From Nostoc sp. GT001 (GTDB lineage: Bacteria > Cyanobacteriota > Cyanobacteriia > Cyanobacteriales > Nostocaceae): a stretch of DNA of 64,000 nucleotides. Numbering within the stretch: position 1 is the first letter of the stretch; each line of letters begins with the position of its first letter. Shown piece after piece: positions 15,920 through 24,169 of the stretch. Where the stretch lies: assembly GCF_030382115.1 (NCBI RefSeq), contig NZ_JAUDRJ010000003.1, forward strand, positions 4,573,088-4,637,087, given 5' to 3'. The translations under genes and the position numbers were made by a program. Under the pieces are notes generated by a model. The model worked only from the letters and a program-made list of their open reading frames with translations. It did no database searches and was not told the origin of the DNA.

Positions 15920-18070
15920 TTAGTCTCCTAAAGGCAAGCTAATAGGTATCTCAATATGAAACTCAGTTCCTTGTTCTGGTATTGATAAACACGTAAGTTT
16001 TCCTTTATGCTTCTCTACTACAATCTGATAGCTAATTGATAACCCTAACCCTGTACCTATCCCTACTGGCTTAGTTGTAAAGAAAGGGTCAAACAATCTT
16101 TTTAGTACATTCTCTGGTATTCCTACTCCATTATCAACAAACCGAATCACGACCTTCCCATGAGGAGATAATTGAGTAAAAATATTGATAGTACTGGGTG
16201 CTTCTTGCATCTGTTCAATAGACCGCTTTGCATCCCGTTGTTCTAATGCATCTAAAGCATTAACCAGAATGTTCATAAAAACTTGATTTAGCTGCCCTGC
16301 ATAGCATTCTACAAAAGGTAGCTTGCCATATTCCTTAATGATTTCAATTGCTGGACGGTTATGTTGTGCCTTGAGGCGATGTTCTAGAATTACTAAAGTA
16401 CTATCAATCCCTAAGTGAATATCCACGGCTTTACATTCCGCTTCATCCATACGGGAGAAATTTCGTAATGAAAGAACGATTTGTTTAATTCTATCTGCCC
16501 CCATTTTCATTGACGAGAGTAACTTGGGCAAATCCGCCATTAAAAATTCTAGATCAATGGCTTCTATCTGTTCTTGAATAACCTTGACGGGATTCGGATA
16601 ATGTTCTTGGTAAAGCTCAATCAAAAGCAGCAAATCGTTAATGTATTCGTTAGCAGGCTGAATATTGCTGTAGATGAAGCTCGTAGGATTATTGATTTCG
16701 TGAGCAACTCCAGCAACCAATTGACCAATAGAAGACATTTTTTCGCTTTGTAGCAAATGAGCTTGGGTGCTTTGGAGTTCTTTCAGAGCGCACTCTAAAT
16801 CTTCCGCTTTTTGCCGTAAAGTTTCTTCCGCGGTTTTGAGTTCGCTGATATCCCTGGCGATCGTCGAGAAATATTCAACTTTTCCATCAGGTGATTTGTG
16901 AGCAATAATCAGTTGGGATATGGGAATTTCTCGTCCATCTGCTTTTAAAAGAGCCGTTTCCCCAACCCAATCACCGACTCGAACTGATTCTGGTAATCCT
17001 TGATTATGGATAATATCATTTGCCCATTTCGGATGATTTTGGCACAAATTTCTCTCCTGAAAAGATTCTTTTTCCCCCAGTTCTAATATTTTGCGAGCTG
17101 CTTTATTAAAGTAAAGAACCCGCCCAGTTAAGTCAGCAGTGCTGATAAAGTCTGGTGCTGCTTCTAGAATTGCCAACAACTTCGCCTGTTCTTTCTCGGC
17201 TTGTTTATGCTCGCTAATATCACGAGATACACCAACAGTCATGATCGTTTGACCTAATTCGTTACGAATAGCAGATTTGATTGTATGGAATAGGCGTACT
17301 TCGCCATCGTACCGAGTTACTGGCTCTTGGGGAATTTCTAGGGTCTGTCCACTTTCAAATACGTAAGCATCATCTTTGATATATTGCAGGGTATGATCTA
17401 CTTCGTTGAAGGGTGCATCAATCATATTTTGAAGCTGTTCCTCATTCATACCGTAATAATCACGGAATGCCTTATTTGCCCAAATAATTCGAGATTTAGC
17501 ACCTTTAACCAGCACCATATCTGTAATTGCATCAAGAATTTGCTGATAGGTCTTTTCGTTTTCGCGCAGAGCGTTTTCAAAAGATTTTACTTTTGTAATA
17601 TCCTGCACTGTTGAAACAATACTAATTACCTTGCCATCAACGTTAGTTATAGGAGTGTGACACCAATCACAAATAATCACTCTTCCATGTTTTGTCAAGT
17701 TCTTACTGAGATTATTACCTCCCACTTTCTCTTCAATTAATAACTCCATTATTTTGATGACTTGTAATCTCTCACTTTCTGGCACAATTATTTCTGGTAC
17801 TTGACAACCGAGTACTTCACTTTTGCTGTATCCAAATAGTTGTTCAGCAGCCGGATTCCATTGTATTACTTGAAACGCTGTATTCCACTCAATTAAAGGT
17901 AAAGGATTACGTTCCATAAGTAATAAAATTTTATCTTGCAACTGTTTAAAATCTGGTTCTGCTAATTGATGTGCAATTTCTTGACCATTTATACTGACTT
18001 CATCAACTTTTAGCGCTTGGTTTACAGAAAAATTGTTGCTGGATTGAATGCCTTGCTGTTGAAAGTTCAT
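15920..18070 (-). CDS. Soluble histidine kinase with three PAS domains
   Basis: The 716-residue sensor kinase has three PAS domains in series (about residues 45-165, 175-290 and 300-415). A short coiled coil follows, then a HisKA domain with phospho-acceptor H457 (VAGVAHEINNP) and a HATPase domain with the N box (NALDALEQ), DNGVGIP, FDPFFTTKP and GTGLGLS. There is no transmembrane segment, so it senses a cytoplasmic signal. No response regulator is adjacent; the nearest is at 29.3 kb and belongs to another family. The ligand cannot be told from sequence. It converges on narM with 37 bases between. Confidence 0.9.
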   Translation of the reverse strand: MNFQQQGIQSSNNFSVNQALKVDEVSINGQEIAHQLAEPDFKQLQDKILLLMERNPLPLIEWNTAFQVIQWNPAAEQLFGYSKSEVLGCQVPEIIVPESERLQVIKIMELLIEEKVGGNNLSKNLTKHGRVIICDWCHTPITNVDGKVISIVSTVQDITKVKSFENALRENEKTYQQILDAITDMVLVKGAKSRIIWANKAFRDYYGMNEEQLQNMIDAPFNEVDHTLQYIKDDAYVFESGQTLEIPQEPVTRYDGEVRLFHTIKSAIRNELGQTIMTVGVSRDISEHKQAEKEQAKLLAILEAAPDFISTADLTGRVLYFNKAARKILELGEKESFQERNLCQNHPKWANDIIHNQGLPESVRVGDWVGETALLKADGREIPISQLIIAHKSPDGKVEYFSTIARDISELKTAEETLRQKAEDLECALKELQSTQAHLLQSEKMSSIGQLVAGVAHEINNPTSFIYSNIQPANEYINDLLLLIELYQEHYPNPVKVIQEQIEAIDLEFLMADLPKLLSSMKMGADRIKQIVLSLRNFSRMDEAECKAVDIHLGIDSTLVILEHRLKAQHNRPAIEIIKEYGKLPFVECYAGQLNQVFMNILVNALDALEQRDAKRSIEQMQEAPSTINIFTQLSPHGKVVIRFVDNGVGIPENVLKRLFDPFFTTKPVGIGTGLGLSISYQIVVEKHKGKLTCLSIPEQGTEFHIEIPISLPLGD

Positions 18071-18587
18071 CCTATCTAACTGACTAATAGATTTGTTTGG
18101 TTCTTAAATCTAGGATTCCCTATTATTTAGGTAATATAACATTCCTCTTTCTGATAACATCTATCTGTTGGAAATCGTAGTAAAAAGAGGACAACTCCGA
18201 AGGCATAAGTACGTCCATTAAATGTCTCCAAGAGGTAGCAGCTATATCCTTACCTCTTCAACTATAGGACTAATATTTGATTTCTGAACAAATCTGCGCA
18301 GTCTCATTTGTTCCCTGTTGCCTACCTAAACAGATAAATTCAATAATCAAAGCGGATTCCTATAGTTAATTGTTGCCTGAATCAATATAAAATATCAATT
18401 TCGAGCGTGACCTGATTCCAGAACTTTTGTTAGACCCTCCATAATCCGAAATCAATAATTCATCTCATCCAAATGAAGATACCTACGAATATAAAAGTTT
18501 TATCTAAAACTGAGGCAGATATTTAGATTTGTTTATAATTGGCAGTACTGATTTGCGATCGCCTATCTTCAACAAAATACGAACTGT
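18071..18587. other. Intergenic, no gene seen
   Basis: These 517 bases are AT-rich with stops in all frames. They should contain the histidine kinase promoter on the minus strand. I see no repeat array, RNA gene or NtcA box. Confidence 0.4.
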
Positions 18588-18788
18588 ATGATGTTAGTAG
18601 GTGACTCGTCTGGTACTCAGATTGCGGCAGCAATTGCGACATTGATCGCGAATCCCGTCTATGCAGACAAACTTGGTATCCGGCCTGCTTTGCAGTCAGG
18701 CCCAGTCAAGGCAGCGCTACTGAATTGTCGAGGCTATGATATTAACGGCGTTAACTATGTTTTTTTAAGATACATTACATTTTGTTAA
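18588..18788 (+). pseudogene. Fragment of an alpha/beta-hydrolase esterase
   Basis: The 66-residue frame begins at the nucleophile elbow LVGDSSGTQIAA and continues IANPVYADKLGI and KAALLNCRGYDI, an internal segment of GDSxG carboxylesterases of the HSL-like group. The oxyanion HGG segment before it and the Asp/His catalytic part after it are missing, and it ends in unrelated residues. It is therefore a remnant rather than a working enzyme. Confidence 0.7.
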
Positions 18789-18938
18789 CTTGCCACTCTG
18801 AAATAATACATGACAGCACAGTGATTGATGTGATATATCAAAAACTCGTATATCAACTAACGCCAAAAAAGCTGACTCTAAATTAATATCTATTCTATAA
18901 ACAACTATTGATGACTAATAGGTAAGGGTAACAAATAT

Positions 18939-19541
18939 ATGACTGCAAAGAAACTTTTGATGCTTGTTGGCGACTATGTAGAAGACTATGAAGTGATGGT
19001 TCCTTTCCAGACATTGCAAGTAGTGGGACACACTGTCCATGCAGTTTGCCCCGACAAAAAAGCTGGCGATAAGGTGCGAACAGCAGTTCATGACTTTGAA
19101 GGAGACCAGACTTACAGCGAAAAACCCGGACATAATTTTACTTTAAATGCAACGTTTGCAGAAGTAGAAGCCACAAACTACGATGCCTTAGTCATTCCTG
19201 GAGGAAGGGCACCAGAATATCTTCGCCTCAATCAGCAGGTGCTAGAAATCACCCGTCACTTTGCCCAAGCGAATAAACCGATTGCTGCCATCTGCCACGG
19301 CTTGCAGGTATTAGCGGCTGCTGATGTACTGCAAGGCAAGAGATGTACTGGCTACCCTGCTTGTAGCCCAGATATCAAAAGTGCTGGAGGAATCTATGTT
19401 AATATCCCTGTCGATCGGGCAATAGTTGATGGGAACTTGGTGACAGCACCAGCTTGGCCTGCTCACCCACATTGGCTAGCAGAATTCCTCAAAGTACTTG
19501 GAACTAAGATTGAACACCCAGAACTGACTACAGTTGTTTGA
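18939..19541 (+). CDS. DJ-1/PfpI family protein
   Basis: The 200-residue protein has the DJ-1/PfpI flavodoxin-like fold. The N-terminal strand is [20 protein letters not shown]. The [15 protein letters not shown] segment follows, and the nucleophile elbow AAICHG has Cys119 and His120. Members act as glyoxalase-like or protein-repair enzymes, or as class I glutamine amidotransferase-like hydrolases of unknown substrate. The full family length is present. It stands alone; the preceding esterase fragment is a remnant, so there is no operon context to narrow the substrate. Confidence 0.88.
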   Translation: MTAKKLLMLVGDYVEDYEVMVPFQTLQVVGHTVHAVCPDKKAGDKVRTAVHDFEGDQTYSEKPGHNFTLNATFAEVEATNYDALVIPGGRAPEYLRLNQQVLEITRHFAQANKPIAAICHGLQVLAAADVLQGKRCTGYPACSPDIKSAGGIYVNIPVDRAIVDGNLVTAPAWPAHPHWLAEFLKVLGTKIEHPELTTVV

Positions 19542-19976
19542 GACAAGATACCAGAAATATTTTGGTTCACTTCATAACAGTTTCTTCCCCTACTCCTTAC
19601 TCCAAAAGAGCTTTGGCAAAACAACAGACAATAGACGACTAAAAATTATATATTTTTGAAATGGAACTAAATGCAGTAAAAAATACTATTTTTTAATAAA
19701 TTGCAGTGGGTTGAATTTGCAGCTACGATGTCAAAAGTACAGCATCGAGACAACCTGATTGATCCGCCTAACAAGACAGTTTTAGGGCAAACTCTCAGCA
19801 GATGGAATACTTCTTTACATGAGGTGAAACAATTTGAAATTTTGCACTAATAATTTTAAATTTCTTAGCAGTAAGTGAAGCTATAGTGGATTTAGCAATG
19901 CTGCTGCTAATGTGGCTAAGGTTAGTCCTGCTGCCAAATTATGTGAAGAATTAGTTTAGAAACGCACTTCTTATCG
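19542..19976. other. Intergenic, one doubtful small frame
   Basis: A 39-codon ATG frame at about 19729-19848 (starting MSKVQHRDN) has no clear ribosome-binding site or recognisable family. I do not call it a gene. The rest is AT-rich. Confidence 0.35.
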
Positions 19977-21359
19977 ATGACAGGCAAAAACGCAAGACAT
20001 AATGCATTTCTGCGGCTAGTGTCTGGTAATGGGGCAGCTTTGGGAGCAGAATCTCGCTACTCGCTGCCCCCCAGTAAAGAGATGGTAATTGGACGCGACC
20101 CCAGCTGCCAAGTTGTCTTGGATGCCATGATGTACCGAATGGTATCTCGTCGTCATGCAGTGGTTCGTCCCCTCTCTCTATCCCCGGATAGCAAATTTAG
20201 CTGGGTGCTTTGTGACTTGAATAGTGCTAATGGCACTTATTTGAATGGACAACGCTTATATGAATGTCAGGAATTGCACCCAGGCGATCGCATTTCTCTA
20301 GGTGCTGATGGGCCACAATACATTTTTGAATACGAGTATACCTCACTGACGTCAGCGACAACAGTAAACCAAGTTATACCACTGCCTTCGGCGACGAACT
20401 ACCACAACCACACGCAATTAAAGCAGCCAGATTCTGTTAGCTTCACCCAGCTTTTTCCGATTATTTCCACTGGTAAAGATTTAACTAGTAAAGCTTACCT
20501 CATACCGGGAATACTGACCGTAATTTTTGTGGTGCTGATGTTCGCTACAGTCGGTCGGCCCCAAGCTAATCAAGTGATCGTAGCAAGTTACATTGCCTTC
20601 GCAGCCTACTATTTTGTTTACCAACTTTGCGGTAAACAAAAGCCTTGGTGGGTGCTAATGGCTACGTCATTGGGTACAATCCTGATTTTGCTTAGTCCGC
20701 TGTTGGATCTATTTATTTTCGTATTTCGTGGCATCCTGCCTGGAAGCTTGCCCACACCCCAAGAATCTATCACCTTCACAGAGCTATTGGTGCGGATGTT
20801 TTTTGGCGCTGGGTTGATGGAGGAATTACTCAAGGCATTACCTGTACTAGCAGCTTTTGCCATCGGTAGAATGTTGTCTTCACCTTGGCGAGAACGCATC
20901 GGCATCTGGGAACCTCTAGATGGTATTCTGCTGGGTACGGCTTCTGCCGTTGGCTTCACTCTCTTGGAAACCCTTGGTCAGTATGTGCCTGATATCACTC
21001 AAAATGTCACACAACAGGTGGGTATAGGGGCTGCTGGTCAACTGGCAGGTTTACAACTGCTAATTCCGCGAATTTTAGGCTCTGTAGCCGGACACATGGC
21101 TTATAGTGGCTACTTGGGTTATTTTATCGGGTTGGCTGTCCTCAAACCTAGTAGAAGTTGGCAAATTCTCTCTATTGGTTATCTGAGCGCCTCTGCGCTC
21201 CACGCTCTCTGGAATGCTACAGGGTCAATCAATGCCTTGCTGTTGGTAGTTGTTGGAGTGTTATCTTACGCTTTTCTGATGGCAGCAATTCTCAAGGCAC
21301 GGGCGCTGTCACCGACGCGATCGCAAAATTTTGCTACCCGATTTCTTGGCCCAAAATAG
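19977..21359 (+). CDS. FHA domain fused to PrsW-type intramembrane protease
   Basis: Residues 10-120 form an FHA domain (GRDPSC at 39-44, SRRHA at 57-61, LNSANGTYLNGQ) that should bind phosphothreonine. Residues 170-440 are polytopic membrane helices with the PrsW set of conserved polar residues: MEELLKALPV (E282, E283, K286), E331 in TLLETLG, H373 in AGHMAYSG and H409 in SALHALWN. PrsW is a metal-dependent intramembrane protease that cuts membrane anti-sigma factors in Bacillus. The fusion implies that substrate choice or activity depends on Thr phosphorylation. The start ATG at 19977 lacks a strong ribosome-binding site. The gene faces convergently the unknown, CHAT-FHA and PP2C genes. Confidence 0.88.
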   Translation: MTGKNARHNAFLRLVSGNGAALGAESRYSLPPSKEMVIGRDPSCQVVLDAMMYRMVSRRHAVVRPLSLSPDSKFSWVLCDLNSANGTYLNGQRLYECQELHPGDRISLGADGPQYIFEYEYTSLTSATTVNQVIPLPSATNYHNHTQLKQPDSVSFTQLFPIISTGKDLTSKAYLIPGILTVIFVVLMFATVGRPQANQVIVASYIAFAAYYFVYQLCGKQKPWWVLMATSLGTILILLSPLLDLFIFVFRGILPGSLPTPQESITFTELLVRMFFGAGLMEELLKALPVLAAFAIGRMLSSPWRERIGIWEPLDGILLGTASAVGFTLLETLGQYVPDITQNVTQQVGIGAAGQLAGLQLLIPRILGSVAGHMAYSGYLGYFIGLAVLKPSRSWQILSIGYLSASALHALWNATGSINALLLVVVGVLSYAFLMAAILKARALSPTRSQNFATRFLGPK

Positions 21360-21666
21360 AGAGAGCAGAGGAGCAGGGGAGAATAATTCTTGACAAATGA
21401 CCAATGCTTGAGTATTTACCTCTTGGGATAGATGGCCTAATTTGAAAATCAGCGTATTGTTAATCTATTATGGAGTAAATATACTTACAAAAATAAAAAT
21501 CATTAAACTTTTTGGACAAAGTCTTAATTTTAGACTCTTCCTTTGCGTAAGGCAAACCAACATCTTTGCAAAAGACACCTCAAAATAAAGTAAACAGCAA
21601 AGCGCGGGTTACGCGAACACAATGCATAATGAAAACTTTTCCTATACCCTACTCCCTACTCCCCAT
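21360..21666. other. Convergent intergenic region
   Basis: This lies between two converging genes and has no gene. It contains a purine-rich stretch after the PrsW stop, AAAGCGCGGGTTACGCG (a Nostoc repeat fragment), and CCTATACCCTACTCCCTACTCCCC near the end. I see no clear hairpin terminator. Confidence 0.4.
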
Positions 21667-22314
21667 TCATACTTCAGACTGAGACTTGTTAAGTTCAGTA
21701 AAAGCATAAGAAGCGATCGCTAAACTAACCTTTGCTTTATCTACTTCTGATAAAGCTGTCCAATCGCTATTTTGAAGATTACTGAGTGCAGATGCCGCAT
21801 TTTGCGATTCGCTACTTCGCATAGCGTAAGCAAAAGGACGAGCCAAAACGATCAGATCCTCTGTTCCCCAAGCTGGTAGCACTGTCTGAACGCACTCAAC
21901 CAGTTGCTCACTGATTAATTGGCGAGCAGCAAATATCTCAGCAGCTTTGGTGGCGATGGTGTTGAGCAATATTTGGGGGACACAGGCAGAAAAATTCATC
22001 CGTAATGTCTCTTGAAGGTTAAGCACTACTGCCTGTTGTCGGTTATCATTGTGCTCGGATGTAGGAGTAATACTAGACCAAAGTGTATCTAGATGTCCGT
22101 AAAAATCTTGCGAGCGCCTCATTAGTTCAACGCCCTCCAAATCTTCGATTCCGAACTGTTGTTCTAGTTCTTGAAAATAAGCTTCTGATTCTTCATCACT
22201 TGGATTCCAGGGATAGTTAGCATCCTCTGGTTCTAGTAAAGCTTCTAATAACTCTAAATCTACTTGAGATGGCAAAGATGGGAAAGTGTCTGAGCCGTTA
22301 ATTTTGTGAGCCAT
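21667..22314 (-). CDS. Conserved hypothetical protein next to CHAT-FHA
   Basis: I place the start at the ATG at 22314 (215 residues, MAHKINGSDTF) because GAGGGAAGAAAAT directly precedes it; ATGs at 22329 and 22380 are alternatives. The N-terminal 70 residues are acidic and probably flexible (LLEPEDANYPWNPSDEESEA). The C-terminal 110 are predicted helical (QILLNTIATKAAEIFAARQL, DKAKVSLAIASYAF). There is no signal peptide or membrane segment. I do not recognise the family. It lies 147 bases after the CHAT-FHA gene on the same strand and may be its partner or substrate. Confidence 0.7.
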   Translation of the reverse strand: MAHKINGSDTFPSLPSQVDLELLEALLEPEDANYPWNPSDEESEAYFQELEQQFGIEDLEGVELMRRSQDFYGHLDTLWSSITPTSEHNDNRQQAVVLNLQETLRMNFSACVPQILLNTIATKAAEIFAARQLISEQLVECVQTVLPAWGTEDLIVLARPFAYAMRSSESQNAASALSNLQNSDWTALSEVDKAKVSLAIASYAFTELNKSQSEV

Positions 22315-22461
22315 ATTTTCTTCCCTCATGATTATTTGGTGGTATTGACAGCTACAAGTTCTAAGAGGAGATTTCCGCAAAAACTGTTGATTTTTTCTCT
22401 AAAAAAAACAGATTTTAAAAGCTAATGCTAAAGACTCAAATTCATTTATGCAATAGCTCCG

Positions 22462-24036
22462 CTAGGAGTTTTCAATCACAAACTCCCAGGTTTCACCTCT
22501 AGCACTTCCAAACTTTAACTGCATCCCCGATTTCAAAGGGACTTCCTCTCGGAGGATTTGTTGCCAGCCATTAGGGCCTAAAAACCAGGTTGTCCCGTAG
22601 GTGGAAAAATCTTGCAAGTAATAAGTTCGCATTAGTGTAGCATCTGTAAGAGTGTTGCGGCAGAAGATTTCGGCGTGGCGTTTGGATACAGATGGTTCGG
22701 GGATGACAATATCATTATCTTTCGTGCGGCCGATGCGGGTAACTCCATAACGCAGTAGCCAGGTTTTACCTTTTGGAGTCAGCGATCGTAAACTTGCAGT
22801 CGGAAGCGATGAACCGACCTCAGGAATGGCTGTATCTGGTAGTTCGGTAATACCTTCATCCAGATTTTTAATCAGTTCGCCATTAAAATCTGGATGCAGG
22901 TAGAGAACAGGCAAAGTCCAAGCAGGTTGATTAAATTTATACAGTGTTAACAACTCTTGCCTAGCCTGTGCTACGGCTTCGTCAATTGGCTTGTGCGATC
23001 GCAAAGCTTCGGTAAAGGCTTGAATAAAACTGTGGCTTTCATGGTCAGCGATTTCATCGCGCATCCCCAAAACCGCAGGCACACCATGACGAATCAATAC
23101 TTCTGCTAAACTACTGGCGGGGATAGCTTGATGATTGATTGCAGCTGGTTGTGCGCCCCAACAGGCGTTAAAAACCGCTAATTTCACACCTGTACGGGTC
23201 AACACTTGCGCCAATTCTATCCCATTCAGAGGCATATCTGGTCGCAAAAACAGTAATCCTCCGTCTGGGTCTGGCAAACCATGTCCAGCGTAAAAGAAAA
23301 CATTGTATTCTTTGGTTTCTAATTCATCAATCAACTGTTGTGGAGTTGGTTGAATGAGTTGATTTACTACGCAAGGTGCATATCTTTGGGAATTACCAGG
23401 CGTATCTGCAAGAGCTTGCTGTAATATAGCGGCTTCTTGTTCTAGTTGCAGCTTGTCATCATGACCTAAAACCAGCAAGATACTTAAAGCCTGGTCAGTT
23501 CGCAAATGCGGTAAAGGCTCAACTTCGGTGCTGGTGCGACTAAATAACAAATCTTGCGAGAGAGACATAGCCGATTGACCAGGCTCACGCTGCATAATTT
23601 CCCAAGGGAAAGCGATCAGATCCGGGTCGCGAATTTCTAGTCGAAAGCGCAAACGTGTATGCTGACCCATAGCAATACCACGACTGCGTTCTAGACTACC
23701 AAGAATTTGCCCGTCAAATACCCAGCGCCATAAATTCATTCCCAAGTATTGCATCAGACGACTGCTGTAGGGGCCAGTAGGTTGACCTGAAGGGGGTGAA
23801 ATCCAATCTATGGGGAATGGGTTGCTCTTTTGAGATGTTGAGTTAGGGGAAATATCTAGGCGACCATGACCAGCAAACATCTGCTGCCATTCTTGCCAGA
23901 CTTGAGTAAGTTCAACAGGCCATACACAGTCACGTAAAACATAGCCACTGGGATACGGAGCCTTGACCACCCAAATGGCGAAGTTGTCAGTGCCAGTATT
24001 TACGAGACGGGCGATCGCCAAATTCAGGGATGGCAT
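22462..24036 (-). CDS. CHAT-domain (caspase-like) protease with FHA domain
   Basis: The 524-residue protein has an N-terminal region of about 180 residues, then a CHAT domain (about 185-390), a caspase-fold cysteine protease. The putative catalytic dyad is H252 in YAGHG and C292 in FNACWGAQ. Residues 420-520 are an FHA domain (RIGRTKDNDIVIPEPSVSKR, then the DFSTYGT segment) for phosphothreonine binding. CHAT proteases are known in bacterial defence and HetF-type regulation. The FHA tail suggests phosphorylation-dependent recruitment. The neighbouring PP2C gene on the same strand would reverse such phosphorylation. There is no signal peptide, so it is cytoplasmic. Confidence 0.9.
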   Translation of the reverse strand: MPSLNLAIARLVNTGTDNFAIWVVKAPYPSGYVLRDCVWPVELTQVWQEWQQMFAGHGRLDISPNSTSQKSNPFPIDWISPPSGQPTGPYSSRLMQYLGMNLWRWVFDGQILGSLERSRGIAMGQHTRLRFRLEIRDPDLIAFPWEIMQREPGQSAMSLSQDLLFSRTSTEVEPLPHLRTDQALSILLVLGHDDKLQLEQEAAILQQALADTPGNSQRYAPCVVNQLIQPTPQQLIDELETKEYNVFFYAGHGLPDPDGGLLFLRPDMPLNGIELAQVLTRTGVKLAVFNACWGAQPAAINHQAIPASSLAEVLIRHGVPAVLGMRDEIADHESHSFIQAFTEALRSHKPIDEAVAQARQELLTLYKFNQPAWTLPVLYLHPDFNGELIKNLDEGITELPDTAIPEVGSSLPTASLRSLTPKGKTWLLRYGVTRIGRTKDNDIVIPEPSVSKRHAEIFCRNTLTDATLMRTYYLQDFSTYGTTWFLGPNGWQQILREEVPLKSGMQLKFGSARGETWEFVIENS

Positions 24037-24169
24037 GGATTCATTAAACTAAAAGCTAAAAAAAATAATTTCAAATAAAAATTCTTCAAGGTGAAAATTT
24101 TCTATTTTTTTGACCTTGTAAATTTCTTACTCTAATTGTTACCTGTTATTATTCCAGGTTTTTACAAGT

